From the NCBI GenBank assembly GCA_000469685.2, contig LS997567.1, positions 24,468,590 through 24,532,589 on the forward strand: DNA of 64,000 nt. The letters are read 5' to 3'. The notes under the pieces were generated by a model. The model was not told the origin of the DNA. It did not search any database and was given only the letters and a program-made list of their open reading frames with translations. This DNA comes from Haemonchus contortus (taxonomy: Eukaryota; Nematoda; Chromadorea; Rhabditida; Trichostrongylidae). The first letter of the stretch is position 1. The number at the start of each line of letters is the position of its first letter. Both the position numbers and the translations under genes were made by a program. Shown one piece after another: positions 36,388-46,936 of this stretch.

Positions 36388-37125
36388 TTAGATCAAAAAT
36401 TCATAACTCTATTCAGAAACGTTCTGGGATGCGGCAAAAAAGTGTTAAAGTGCAAAAGAGCAAATGTTGTCAAATCCCAGAAATGGTCGGAGTTGGTACT
36501 AAAGTGGGCGGGGCTTAGATCAAAAATTCATAACTCTATTCAGAAACGTTCTGGGATGTAGCAAAAGGTGTTAAGGTTTAAAAGGAGAAATGTGGTCAAA
36601 TCCCAGTAGTGGGCGGGGTCGGCACCAAAGTGGGCGGAGCTTAGGTCAAACATTTATAACTCCATTGAGAGACGTTCTGGGATGCGGCAAAAAGGTGTTA
36701 AGGTGTAAAAGAAGAAATGTGGTCAAATCCCAGAAGTGGGCGGAGTTAGCACCAAAGTGGGCGGGGCTTAGATCAAAAATTTATAAATCTACTCAGAAAC
36801 GTTCTGGGATGCAGCAAAAAGGTGTTAAGGTGTAAAAGAAGAAATGTGGTCAATTCCCAGAAATGGGCGGGGCCGGCACCAAAAAGGGGCGGGGGCTATC
36901 TAAAATTTATAACTCTATTCAGAAACGTTCTGAGATGGGGCAAGAAGGTATTAAGGTGTAAAGGAACAAATGCGGTCAAATCCCAGAAGTGGGAGGGGTT
37001 GGCACCAAAGTGGGCGCGGCTTAGATCAAAATTATTAGGTCCCTTCAAATGCGTTTTAGAACTCGGAAAAAGGTGTCTGGAGGTAATAAAAGTAATGTGG
37101 TTCGAAGTCTGAAGTGGGTGGGGTT
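36388..37125 (+). repeat. tandem satellite, about 6 copies of a 126-127 bp unit
   Basis: Units start with TTAGATCAAAAATTCATAAC or variants at 36388, 36515, 36641, 36768, about 36895 and 37021, the last decaying by 37125. Each contains GAAACGTTCTGGGATG, AAGGTGTTAAGGTGTAAAAG, GTGGTCAAATCCCAGAA and GTGGGCGGGG. Diverged units of the same satellite lie on the minus strand at 54300-54870 inside a Helitron-like element. Confidence 0.93.
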
Positions 37126-37354
37126 TGTCGTCTACATGGACTGCAGAGGTATTTGATTTGGATACATCGGAGTGCTCTTCATGGCCACATACAGTACAGC
37201 TCCATTTCACATCCAAAAGAATGATGGCCGCTACAGAGGTGACAGGGAAGAGCCTCAGACGATAAAGGTCTATAGTGAAAATCAGAAGCTCCTGTGGCTC
37301 CGTCCCTCATGGCTAGAGCCCCTAGCGCACGCAGTAGCGTGCGTGGCCGCCTGG
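36388..37354 (+). mobile_element. non-autonomous Helitron, 3' portion carrying the 127-bp satellite
   Basis: The satellite is followed by about 200 bp of unique sequence and then GCACGCAGTAGCGTGC (37329-37344), a perfect 6-bp stem with loop AGTA, then GTGGCCGCCTGG and T at 37355. Hairpin plus CTGG|T fits a Helitron 3' end. The element at 54209-55132 has the same order (satellite units, then hairpin) in reverse orientation. The 5' end here is replaced by or buried in the neighbouring repeat. The right flank (TGTATTGATAGAACCTG) is a unit of the adjacent 118-bp array, so the element seems to have landed in that array. Confidence 0.52.
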
Positions 37355-39388
37355 TGTATTGATAGAACCTGAAATTAGAGTTTACAGGAGGGTCAATCAG
37401 CAGACTTATTCAACGGTTAACTCACCGCAAAGAATTTCCAAGGAGGTGTAGAGGAGACGGAGAGAGAGCGATTGAAATACCCTGAACTGAGGCATTACGG
37501 TAGTTCTTTTTGGTAGACTTATTAATCAACGAACTTTGTTACCTTGGAGGATTTTTACGAGTTCTATGGGGGACGGAGAGGATAGGAGCGCTTGAAAATA
37601 CCTGAGATGAGGCATTACAGTAGTTTCAATCGGTAGACTCATCCAGTGATTGGCTTACCACAGAGGATTCGAAGGAACTCTGTAGGAGATGGAGAAGTAG
37701 GAGCTGTTGATACAACCTGGAATCAGATTTCACAGTGAGTTCAATCAGCAGGTTCATTCATTGATCCACTTACCGCATGTGTTTCCAAGGAGGTATAGAG
37801 GAGAGACGGAGAGAATAGCAGCGTTCGAAAGACCCTACTGAGACACTACAGTGGTTCCAATCAGTAGAGTTATTAATCAACGAACTATGTTACCGCAGAG
37901 AACTTCCGAGGAGCTCTAGTGGAGGCGAAGTATTATCTGTTGATAGAACCTGAAATTGGAGCTTCACAGTAAGTTCAATCGGCAGACTTATTCATTGATC
38001 CACTTACCGCAGAGGGCTTCCACCGAGGTATGGAGAAGAGGCGGAGATAATAGTAGTGTTTGAAAGACCAAAATGAGATAAATAAGACATTACAGTGGTT
38101 CCAATCAGTAGACTTGTTGATCAACGAACTTCGTTACCGCAGAGGATTTCCAGAAGCTCTAGAGGAGGCGAAGTATGAGCTATTGATAGAACCTGAACTC
38201 AAAATTTACAGTGAGTTCAATCAGCAGACTTGTTCATTGATCCACGTATAGGATTTTCAAGGTGTAGAGGAGACGGAGAGGATAGCAGCGGCTGAAAGGA
38301 CCTGAAATGGGACGGTACAGTATTTCAATCAGAAGATATTGTTTAACGAAGTCTCTTACCGTGGAAATCTTCTAAGTAGTTCGAAAGGGAGCGAATAGGA
38401 TGGGAACGATGAAAGTAAGCTGGAAAAGGGAATAACAGTAGTTACAATCATTAGATTTATCAATTTTCTCACTATTGAGAGTTAGTAGTAGTCGTAGTGT
38501 AGGCGGAGAGGGTAGGAGCATTTCAAAGACTTTGAAATGAGTCATTATAATAGTTCCCGTTAGTAGACTTATAGATCGACGGAATTTCTTACCGATTTTC
38601 AAGGAGGTTAGGGGACATGAGGAAGTCAGAAGACTTATCCAATGATAAACTTTCCTACCGGTAAGGATTTTCGAAGTTTTAAGGCAGGCGAGGAATATTG
38701 GAGAAACATAAATAACCTGAAAAAATCGTACAGCGCCTACAATCAGTAGGCATGTTAATTCTCTCACCCTAGAAGATTGTTATAGGAGTTGTAGAGTAGC
38801 CGGAGCGGATTGGAGCGATTGAAGGGCTAAAATGAGACAATACGGTAGTTTCAAACAGTAGACTTATTCAGTGATTAATTCTCTCACCACAGAAATTCCT
38901 AAGCAGTTGTAGACTTAGCGATAGGAACGACAGAGGGAACCACTCTGTTACGGCTGGTGGTTTTTAAGCAATTTTAGAGGAGGCAAAGAGGATCGATTGA
39001 GGTAACCTGAAAAAAGCTGCACTAATCGCAATCGGTAGTTTTACCAATGGTAAACTATTAGCGTAGGGTATTTTTGAGAGGTTCCTGTAGCGAAGGTTAT
39101 GGGGAGGTGACAGAACGGAAAACTTGAAAATTGTACTCACAGTAGCTTTAATCAGTAGATTTATCAGTTGATAAGCAGTCTTACCACAGGGTTTTTTTCA
39201 AGAGATTCAGTTAAGTTGTAGAGAATAAGAGCGATTGAAGGAACCTGAAATTGGTAATTTACAGCAGCCCAAAGCAGCATAATTTTGAACTAATTAACTC
39301 ACCATAGCGAATTTATGTGGTTGTTATAGTTGGGGCGAACATGTTTGTAAGGACCGAAGAAACCTGAATCGACACCTTGCAATAGATA
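37355..39388. repeat. diverged tandem array, about 17 copies of a 105-120 bp unit
   Basis: Recurring landmarks are ACCTGAAAT, TTACAGTAGTTTCAATCAGT, AGACTTATTCATTGATC, CTTACCGCAGAGGATTTCC and AGGAGACGGAGAGGATAGGA. Units begin near 37369, 37481, 37601, 37716, 37833, 37949, 38068, 38192, 38301, 38420, 38531 and onward to about 39361. Two subtypes alternate in the first half: one with TTCAATCAGCAGACTTATTC, the other with GACTTATTAATCAACGAAC. This suggests a two-unit higher-order repeat. A mariner at 39391 interrupts the right end. Confidence 0.88.
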
Positions 39389-39390
39389 TA

Positions 39391-39933
39391 CAGGGTGACC
39401 CACATGAAGTGTGACTCAGAAAACAAGCATCAAAATCACACAGATCGAACCAAATAGTAAACTATCACTCCTACAGAATCATCACAAAATTGTAAACAAC
39501 ATATCACATGTCGCATTCAGAATGACCATTTTTCGCTTTAATGCAAACATCCAACCTCATTAGGATGTTTTCAAGAATTGCGCGATCACTTTGATCCCCC
39601 GCTTCTACAATAGAACTTTCTTTAAGAGGTTCCTAAGACATGTGTTTGAAAGCGCAGACTTTTTGCTCCAGAATCGACCATACACCAAATTCCAAAGGAT
39701 TGAGATCGGGGAATTTGAAGGTCAAAACTGCTTCGCCCCAAAAACATGGAAGCGTGGTTTCACAACATTGCAGCATCTTCTTTGCGCTGTGAGCTGGTGC
39801 CCAATCCTGTGGATGGTTCAGCTGACATTCATCGCGTTCCTTCCCGCCCAAGCGATCACCGCTTCCTTCAGCGCAGAGGCGAATAAGTTCGTTATTTTTA
39901 TTGCCCGTCACACTTCATGTGGGTGTCACCCTG
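39391..39933 (-). mobile_element. internally deleted mariner element (543 bp)
   Basis: Terminal repeats CAGGGTGACCCACATGAAGT (39391) and its inverse with a 2-base insertion (to 39933) are flanked by TA on both sides. The interior is a transposase remnant on the minus strand. It belongs to the same terminal-repeat family as the element at 57291-59077. Confidence 0.92.
39633..39911 (-). pseudogene. mariner transposase fragment
   Basis: The minus frame contains QDWAPAHSAKKMLQCCET and FPDLNPLEFGVWSILEQKVC, the mariner segment from the second catalytic Asp (QDWAPAH) to the third acidic block (PDLNP). The N-terminal DNA-binding half and the C-terminal tail are deleted, so no transposase can be made. 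Confidence 0.85.
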
Positions 39934-40309
39934 TACTTTCCAAATTTTCAGCTTAATAGACTCACCTAGTAGGATTAATGGAGAACTGGCGCAGACTGTT
40001 GGCGCGACAGTATGAATATTGAGCTGAGATTTTTGTGCAGGCCCAAATAGCCGACTCAAGGACTCGCGAACTTACCATAGAGCACTCCGGAAGAAGAAAA
40101 GAAGCGAAAGCTGAAATGCATTTGATCGGATTAAAAGCAGTAAAAGTCGCCACGGATAACTGTAATTTTTCTGAGTGAATACTTGCAGAGTTTCCATTTA
40201 ATCACTCCGTCTCACGGCCATATAGAATTTATCAATTGATTAAGATAAGGCGAGGGCTATGGAGGGTTTGGGTTTTGTTGACAATATTCTTAATTTTCGT
40301 CCGAGGTGA
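39934..40309. other. no gene; 3' flank of the Helitron helicase relic
   Basis: Sequence downstream (minus sense) of the helicase relic. A CTAG preceded by a weak GCGC...GCGC pairing at about 39970-40000 could be its 3' end but is too weak to call. Confidence 0.3.
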
Positions 40310-41127
40310 GAGGACCTTTACGGAGTCGGCATTTCGAGATCATGACAGTGCAAAATATAGTTGTCCATGGGAAAATACATGGTCGGGTAAATAGACTCCA
40401 GCTTTCGACAATGTTTGGCCTTGAGCCTTGTTGATGGTAGTAGCGAAGGCCAAACGAATCGGGCATTGTCTTCTGCGAAGGCGGAATGGAAGCCCTTTAT
40501 CTGTATACAGGTCTATGCGAGGGATAAAAACGAATTCATTTTTCCTCACTTCAGTAGCAGAGCGGCATCCAAGCACGTATTGGACAAACTGAACCACAAT
40601 AGGTCTTGTGCCGTTACAATGGCCTTTGGATACGTCAAGGTTCCGGAGCAACATGGCAATGCATCATTGCTTCAAACTGAGTTCATGCGGGGGCATCCCA
40701 CCTGGTTGCAGCTTATTTTGTGCTCCACTTGGCAAGTGAATGCATCTTCTGGGCCTGCGTTCTCCACTTTGTCAATGCTTCTGTAAACTCGGGATTCCAG
40801 TTGCTCAGACATTCGCTCTAGCGCGAGATTATTCATGTGTGCTACGTGTATATTCTTAGAAGCGAGAACTGCTTTTCCCGCTAGCTCTGCAATGTCACTC
40901 ACTGAGATTATTTCACCAAAAATTTCCTGTATAAGATCTCCTGATTTATATAGCGCAGGAGGTAGCTCAATAAAACCGTTTTCATCCTTCGGGTATGCTC
41001 CCTCTCCAATCTGCAGCAGCATCCTTGCCCACTCTCCACTATCTGCTGCAGCTCTCATGTTCACTGAGAGATGATGAGTAACAAAATGCTGCCACAAATG
41101 AGCCCTCTTAATGCACGCGCTTTCCAA
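40310..41127 (-). pseudogene. Helitron Rep/helicase, C-terminal Pif1-like helicase relic
   Basis: Two minus-strand frames joined by a frameshift and stop near 40660. The first (41127-40672) has LSVNMRAAADSGEWARMLLQ, GDLIQEIFG, NIHVAHMNNLALERM and RVYRSIDKVE. The second (to about 40310) has MLLRNLDVSKGHCNGTR, FIPRID, LPFRLRRRQCPIRLAFATTI, NKAQGQTLSKAGVYL and HGQLYFALSR. These are the final motifs of the Pif1-type helicase found in Helitron Rep/Hel proteins, which drive rolling-circle transposition. The replication initiator and N-terminal helicase motifs are missing. Upstream sequence is cut off at about 41157, where a gag fragment begins. This relic could once have served the small Helitron-like elements in the window, but no shared terminus is shown. 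Confidence 0.85.
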
Positions 41128-41156
41128 ATCTTCCTGTCGCCCTCTCTCTATAACAA

Positions 41157-42398
41157 AACCGAGATTTTCTCATCTCGTGGCGATATTGGATTATCATATC
41201 GTAGATTCTCGTTCACACTATGGCTGAAAACGAGATTGATAAGGGAATCGGACAAATGTTGTCCTTTGAGAACAGGGACGATGATCAGATCACGAACCTA
41301 CAATCGCAGGTGGCAACGCTGATGGAGCAAATTCAAAAGCTCTTACAACAAGCGGGCCAGGTAAAATCCTCAGTAGCCGTTGTACAAAATGAGGTGCAAG
41401 CGCTGCAGACATTGCCAGAGCGAGTCCTACGAGAGATATGGAAGGACAATAGAACACGGGCAGCGGAAAAGAACCGTGATGAAGTTGCTCTGACAGTCTC
41501 AGAACTTGCAAGTGGCAGCTGTGAAATCATAAACAGAGAAATGCCGAAAATTAACCAATTGATAGATCTTCTCCTTTTGTGGGAGAACTACAAATGGGAA
41601 CAGCTGATGAGTGAGCTTAAAGAACTTCAGGCACAAGCACTACACGATGATCAGTGTATCAGAGAATTAGCGCGCTTCTTGAATGTAGCGTCAACTGAAG
41701 TTGTCAGCACAGTAAAGACCTATTTTGGTAAACATGGAAAACACAAGGAGCCTTGTTCGAAGACCCTGAACTTGGCCCATCCTGTCGGGCATGAGCGATC
41801 TGAAAGTGCTAATAGGCAACTGTTTCAGAGAGAACAGCCGATGAAAGTGGATAACCCGAGCACAAGCACAAGCTTCAGAAGTGTCATGAAACAAGTGCGA
41901 GAATGGGATCGCGCCCCATTTGCAGAGCTCACGCCTTTCGATTTAGCTGAAGCTGAACGAAGTCAGTTTAATCCCTTTAAAACAGTTAGCTACTGTACTC
42001 CGGTATCTCAAAATGACGACCTTGAATTTGTTAATAATGCCTTCATACAGTCGTCACGAGGGAAGGATAGGCCAACGACCGCACCACGGATGCAGAGCAG
42101 CCAAGGTGTGCTTCCATCTGTATCCCAGTTTCCACCGCAAATGAATGTGGGTATAGCTTTAGCGGCTATGGCGTTACCGGAGGTACCCCCCTTCTCACAT
42201 CCTCAGGGAAAGGGGTTCGAACATTTCATAACTTCTTTTCACATGAAATATGGTGGATTAGGCCTACAAGATGAGATGCTAATTCACCTTACGTGTTCAA
42301 AACTGCAAGGGTATCCGAAAGCAGTTGTGGAAACACTGCCTCGTAGTTCGAAAGAGGGTAGTTATGTTAATTTTGTGGAAGCTCTGCGAGCCGAACTC
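41157..42398 (+). pseudogene. LTR retrotransposon gag, 5' leader and N-terminal part (truncated, inverted copy)
   Basis: A plus-strand gag ORF starts with ATG at 41220 (MAENEIDKGIGQMLSFENRD) and reads to 42398, where it runs abruptly into the end of an LTR. The ORF continues 12 codons of LTR sequence to a stop at 42434. It matches the minus-strand gag at 45892 at roughly nine residues in ten. An N-terminal coiled-coil-like stretch (about residues 20-70) and the capsid-like block ending LPRSSKEGSYVNFVEALRAE are visible. Homology to the other copy begins at about 41157, 63 bp before the ATG. It lacks its own LTRs, zinc knuckle and pol. Confidence 0.85.
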
Positions 42399-42662
42399 TG
42401 TGGGTTCAGCCTCACCTTGTTTTGGTTCGGTTGAACCGGTCAGATGCGTCCGGCGAGCAAAAGGAAAGCGATTTATAACAGAAACAATAGAACGCGGATA
42501 ACAGTACAAAAGAAATGAACAACAATAATGCACCACAGTGGCGACGGTGCGCCCTTATATAGGGGTGGCCGCGTCACGTCAATAGGTCAATACAATAACG
42601 TAGTAGATCACATTAGTACGTTGACCAATTGAAACGTCAAGGAGGTCCATCCATACTCTACA
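42399..42662 (-). repeat. 3' LTR (264 bp)
   Basis: On the minus strand it starts TGTAGAGTATGG and ends GAACCCACA, and contains a TATATA-like CCTATATAAGGG block suited to a promoter. Its outer end is fused directly to the plus-strand gag fragment at 42398. Confidence 0.92.
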
Positions 42663-44111
42663 CGCCCCTCCGTGGGGAAGCCAGGCTCCGACGGCTTACA
42701 TTTGCTTTGTTGTCCTTTTTCTGCTTCATGAGGTGCGCGTGGCGTTTGCGTTCGGCTTTGGCGTCTCGTACATACATCACGTGCGGCTTGACAATCTCCG
42801 GCATCTTCTTCAGCGGCTCGTCCTTGGGTTTGGTTGAACTGGCGTTGGTGTCGGCGGCAGCATCTCTCTTGTCTCGCTTGGCTGGAAAAAATATTGGTTG
42901 TGATAGCGTGCGCATGGCAAATTTTCTGACTTGCTTCAGAAACACTGCACGCTGCCGTGAATGAAATCTGTCATCATCACGTCTTGGGCTGATTTCGAGG
43001 CTCGAAGCAGGGTGTCCCAATGGCACCGTCGTGTCGATCGTTCCATACGCATCGACTACGCGTGCATCGAATCCTCTAGCGGGTCCTGTAAGCTCTTCAC
43101 TGACTTCAAAACGTAGACTGGGCAGGGCAGTTTTAGCCTTGGTGCGGAAGATCTTACACATGCACGGATCGAACAGAAGCGGTGGATCTTCCTGCGAAGG
43201 CCCAACGTCGGCTCTGAAACACGCTGTTTTAGAGTGATTACCTCTACTCTTTTTGGGTCTGCCCCTTTTCCTTCTCTGACAGTTTGTACTGGTTCATTAT
43301 CTATGCCTACCGGCAACTTCCTAAGTAGGCTAGAATGCACGTTCAGCGGCTCAGCGCCACCCGCTTCAGGGGTGACCATTGTGCGGTTGTCGCTAAAGTC
43401 AATGACCGTGGGTGGTCCATTCCGCTTACTTACCAGTTTAGGATGGGTCGACGAGGCTTTTTCCATGGGAATCCGCATGTTCACTCTCTCCCCTACGGCG
43501 AAAGGTCGCCCCGAGACATTTTTCTTTTTGACGTAGTTTTGGTCCATGCGTTCACGAGCCCTTTGGTTCTGCTCACTGCTACGGCTCACTACAGCTCGTC
43601 GTACTACTATAGCTCGTTGCGTTTCGGAATTGTGCCTGTTAAGCTTCCTGTTTTGCGGGAAGCTTTGCTGGTTTCGACCTCTTCCTTTAGGGTTCTTCTG
43701 TTCCCCTGTGTCGTTTTGTTCTTTCAGCACTATGTTCAATTTTTCCAGAACATTGGTTCCGAGAGTTATCATGTTATCATTTGATTTCCTCACTAACATA
43801 GCCACTCTTTGTGGTTTCACATTCTTGGTCTTTATTGTAAGACGAACCGCACCTTTGAACTCCACTGGGTTTCCTGATGCGTCATAAATTGTTCTCTGAT
43901 TAGGAATTGGAACCTCTTCGACATCTTTATCGATGTCAAATCCTGCTCTTTGCGCTTCTCGCAGCATTTTTAGCGTTAGGATACTGATTTGGGATCCAGT
44001 GTCCAATAAAGCATTTTTAGACATGCCCAAGAGGTCTACTTTGGCTACCGTCTGTTTGCCGAAGAGCTCATTTTGTGCAGTCATGTTGACTTGGATCTCC
44101 CAAATTCCCAC
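42663..44111 (-). pseudogene. LTR element pol remnant: aspartic protease fused to integrase C-terminus
   Basis: The minus frame from 44111 encodes a retropepsin: ALLDTGSQISILTLKML carries the catalytic D-T-G, followed by MITLGTNVLEKLNIVL, the conserved strand after the flap. It processes Gag-Pol in complete elements. Within about 60 residues the frame passes to ERMDQNYVKKKNVSGRPFAV, GERVNMRIPMEK, a PKLVSKRNGPPTVIDFSDN block and LLRKLPVGI, which resemble the integrase C-terminal GPY/F-type domain. The region that should hold reverse transcriptase, RNase H and integrase core is gone without breaking the frame. The frame overlaps the end of gag in another frame at 44081-44111, as in elements that frameshift between gag and pol. 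A further open frame (43161 to 42658) covers the remaining 3' region. Confidence 0.8.
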
Positions 44112-45892
44112 TTGTCTAGTGTTGTGGTGAATGTCTGGACTTTCGGGCCTTGCTCTTTTTGATTACGGCTGGAAGATTGTCTGTCGAAAGGTGCAGAGTT
44201 GCTTGGTGTTGACGATGGTAACGCCGGACACTCTTTGTTGCGAGCACCTCTATTCTTCCAACAGTCCCGTTTGAAATGCCCTTGCTTTTTGCAAAACGAA
44301 CATGCTACGGTATGAAGCTGGTGTTCGTTCTTGTAATTATCAGGAGGAATATGATCGCGGTTTCCGCTTTGTCTAGAGCTCAAGTTATTTTCCTGGCTCG
44401 CTCTGAGAGAGAACTGCACCGCTTTAGCCACTTGTTGGCTTCGCTCAATGCTTTGTGCCAGGTTTTTAAGTTTCTCATAGGCTTCTTCCTGTTTGGACTG
44501 CTCTAGAGTGTTGAAGAGTTCGACATACTCCTTCCATTCTGTGAGTTGTGTTATCAACTCGCCTGCGCGAATCATGGATAACTCTTTTTCACTCGCATCT
44601 GGGTATACTTTACGAGTTAAGTCTTCCAGTTCGAGACAGTAATCTGTCACCGATGAACATTTCCGAAGTTATCTCAACTTTATGTACGTCTCTGTGCGTT
44701 GAGCAACTTCATTTTCCTTGAGTTCGGCTCGCAGAACTTCCACAAAGTTAATATAACTACCCTCTTTCAAACTACGGGGCAGGGTTTCCACAACTGCTTT
44801 CGGATACCCTTGCAGTTTTGAACACAGAAGGTGAATTAGCATCTCATCTTGAAGGTCTAATCCACCATATTTCATATGAAAAGAAGTTATGAAATGTTCG
44901 AACCCCTTTCCCTGAGGATGTGAGAAGGGGGGTACCTCCGGTAACGCCATAGCCGCTAAAGCTATACCCACATTCACTTGTGGTGGAAACTGGGATACAG
45001 ATGGAAGCACAACTTGGCTGTTCTGCGTCCGTGGTGCGGTCGTTGGCCTATTCTTCCCTCGTGACGACTGTATGAAGGCATTATTAACAAATTCAGGGTC
45101 GTCATTTTGAGATACCGGAGTACAGTAGCTAACTGTTTTAAAGGGATTAAACTGACTTCGTTCAGCTTCGGCTAAGTTGAAAGGCGTGAGCTCTGCAAAC
45201 GGAGCGCGATCTCGTTCTTGGTTCATGGCTTTTCTGAAGCTTGTGCTGGTGCTTGTGTTGTCCACTTCCGGTGGCTGTTCTCTCTGAAACATTTGCCTAT
45301 TAGCACTTTCAGATCGCTCATGCCCGACAGGATGGGCAAAGTTCGGGGCATTCGAACAAGGCTCCTTATGGTTTCCATGTTTGCCAAAATAGGTCTTTAC
45401 TGTGCTGACAACTTCAGTTGACGCTACATTCAAAAAGCGCGCTAATTCTCTCATACACTGATCATCGTGTAGTGCTTGTGACTGAAGTTCTTTGAGCTCA
45501 CTTATCAGCTGTTCCCAATTGTAGTTCTCCCACAGAAGGAGATGATCTATCAATTGGCTAATTTTCGGCATTTCTCTGTTTATGATTTCACAGCTGCCAC
45601 TTGCAAGTTCTGAGACTGTCAGAGCTACTTCATCACGGTTCTTTTCCGCTGCCCGTGTTCTATTGTCCTTCCATATCTCTCGTTGGACTCGCTCTGGCAA
45701 TGTCTGCAGCGCTTGCGCCTCTTTTTGTACAATGCATACTGAGGATTTTACCTGGCCCGCTTGTTGTAAGAGCTTTTGAATTTGCTCCATCAGCGTTGCC
45801 ACCTGCGATTGTAGGTTCGTGACCTGATCATCGTCCCCGTTCTCAAAGGGCAACATTTGTTCGATTTTCTTATCAATCTCGTTTTCAGCCAT
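44081..45892 (-). pseudogene. LTR element gag with zinc knuckle, one in-frame stop
   Basis: ATG at 45892 (MAENEIDKKIEQMLPFENGD) opens 407 codons, then a single TAA at 44669-44671. The same frame continues from LRKCSSVTDYCLELEDLTRK to 44081, giving about 604 residues in all. The N-terminal third has a coiled-coil-like stretch (TNLQSQVATLMEQIQKLLQQ). A capsid-like region includes PEVPPFSHPQGKGFEHFITS. Near the C-terminus CSFCKKQGHFKRDC is a CX2CX4HX4C zinc knuckle for RNA binding. Apart from the one stop the gene is intact, so the inactivation may be recent or the stop might be read through. Confidence 0.85.
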
Positions 45893-46391
45893 AGTCTGAA
45901 CGAGAATCTACGATATGATAATCCAATATCGCCACGAGATGAGAAAATCTCGGTTTATGGGAGCACGGAATCGAACAAATTCCAAAGAAACAGTCAGTGG
46001 TTGTGTGGCAGATGCCTTTTTTGCGCCTTTTCTGCGCCCACTGGACTCGCTTTAACTAGCAATAGCAGCTGACCGCGATTGAACCTCGCCTAAGCCTGCT
46101 AAAGCAGTTCCGCGATCGGTGCACACTTTTACAAGGCTAGTTGGCAAAAAAAATTTTGCGCAGAGTTCGGCCTTGTAAAATGGCTTACCCGCCCACTAAG
46201 ATGTCAAGTGGATCGATACTGATAATCGTCCACTGGTCTTAGTGGTGCTACCCCACGGCAGCTATCCAGCTCCACCGCGACTGACGGCACAAGAGCTGGT
46301 CGCACTCTTAGAAGCTGGAGGGCAACTCCGCTTCTAGTGCTAGAAAATCGCTTATCCTAATGCTCGACCAGGTCCTTATGTTCGGCCCCCA
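45893..46391 (-). other. LTR element 5' leader with primer-binding site
   Basis: About 500 bp between the 5' LTR and the gag start. TGGGGGCCGAACATAAGG (minus, from 46391) directly adjoins the LTR and begins with TGG, as expected for pairing with a tRNA 3' CCA end. The rest would hold packaging signals; nothing else is recognised. Confidence 0.6.
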
Positions 46392-46653
46392 TGTGGGTTC
46401 AGCCTCACCTTGTCTAGGTTCGGTTGAACCGGTCAGATGCCTCCGGCGAGCAAAAGGAAAGCGATTTATAAAAGAAACAATAGAACGAGGTAACAGTCCA
46501 AAAGAAGTGAATAACAATAATGCACCACAATGGCGACGGTGCGCCCTTATATAGGGGTGGCCGCGCCAGTCAATACGTCGATACAATAACTTAGTAGATC
46601 ACATTGGTACGTTGACCAATTGAAACATCAAGGAGGTCCATCCACACTCTACA
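46392..46653 (-). repeat. 5' LTR (262 bp)
   Basis: Starts TGTAGAGTGTGG and ends GAACCCACA on the minus strand, with the same CCTATATAAGGG block as the 3' LTR. Its outer end abuts the AAT microsatellite at 46654. Confidence 0.92.
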
Positions 46654-46855
46654 ATAATAATAATAATAGTAATAATAATAGTGGTAATAGTAGTGATAAT
46701 AGTAATAGTCATAGTAATAATAATAGTAGTAATAATAATAGTGGTAATACTAGTAATAATAATAGTGATAATAGTAATAGTCATAGTAATAATAATAATA
46801 GTAGTAATAATAGTAGTGGTAATAATAGTAGTAATAATAGTGATAATAGTAATAG

Positions 46856-46922
<67 letters not shown>

Positions 46923-46926
46923 TGTT
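46654..46926. repeat. (AAT)n microsatellite with AGT variants
   Basis: Imperfect trinucleotide repeat with interspersed AGT and GGT units, pure for the last 60 bp. It lies between the LTR and the splice acceptor of the next host exon. Confidence 0.95.
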
Positions 46927-46936
46927 AGTTGTTAAG

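Larger units (their letters stand above)
42399..46653 (-). mobile_element. LTR retrotransposon (4.25 kb) lacking reverse transcriptase
   Basis: Two direct LTRs (42399-42662 and 46392-46653) start TGTAGAGT and end GAACCCACA on the minus strand. They differ at roughly 8% of positions by eye, so the insertion is not recent. After the 5' LTR, TGGGGGCCGAACATAAGG is a plausible tRNA primer-binding site. Before the 3' LTR, GGAGGGGCG is a plausible polypurine tract. The order is leader, gag, aspartic protease, integrase C-terminus; reverse transcriptase, RNase H and the integrase core are absent. No target duplication is seen: the left flank is gag of another copy and the right flank is a microsatellite. 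Probably Ty3/gypsy type, by inference. Confidence 0.88.

Noticed and set aside
36388..37125. CRISPR-like regular repeats
   Set aside because: Head-to-tail satellite without unique spacers, in a eukaryotic transposon-rich context.
39962..40010. 3' end of the Helitron helicase relic at CTAG near 39971
   Set aside because: The hairpin before it is weak and it does not resemble the other Helitron ends in the window.
46599..46935. Low-complexity open frames (Ser/Asn, Ile/Thr or Tyr repeats) over the AAT tract
   Set aside because: Microsatellite artefacts.
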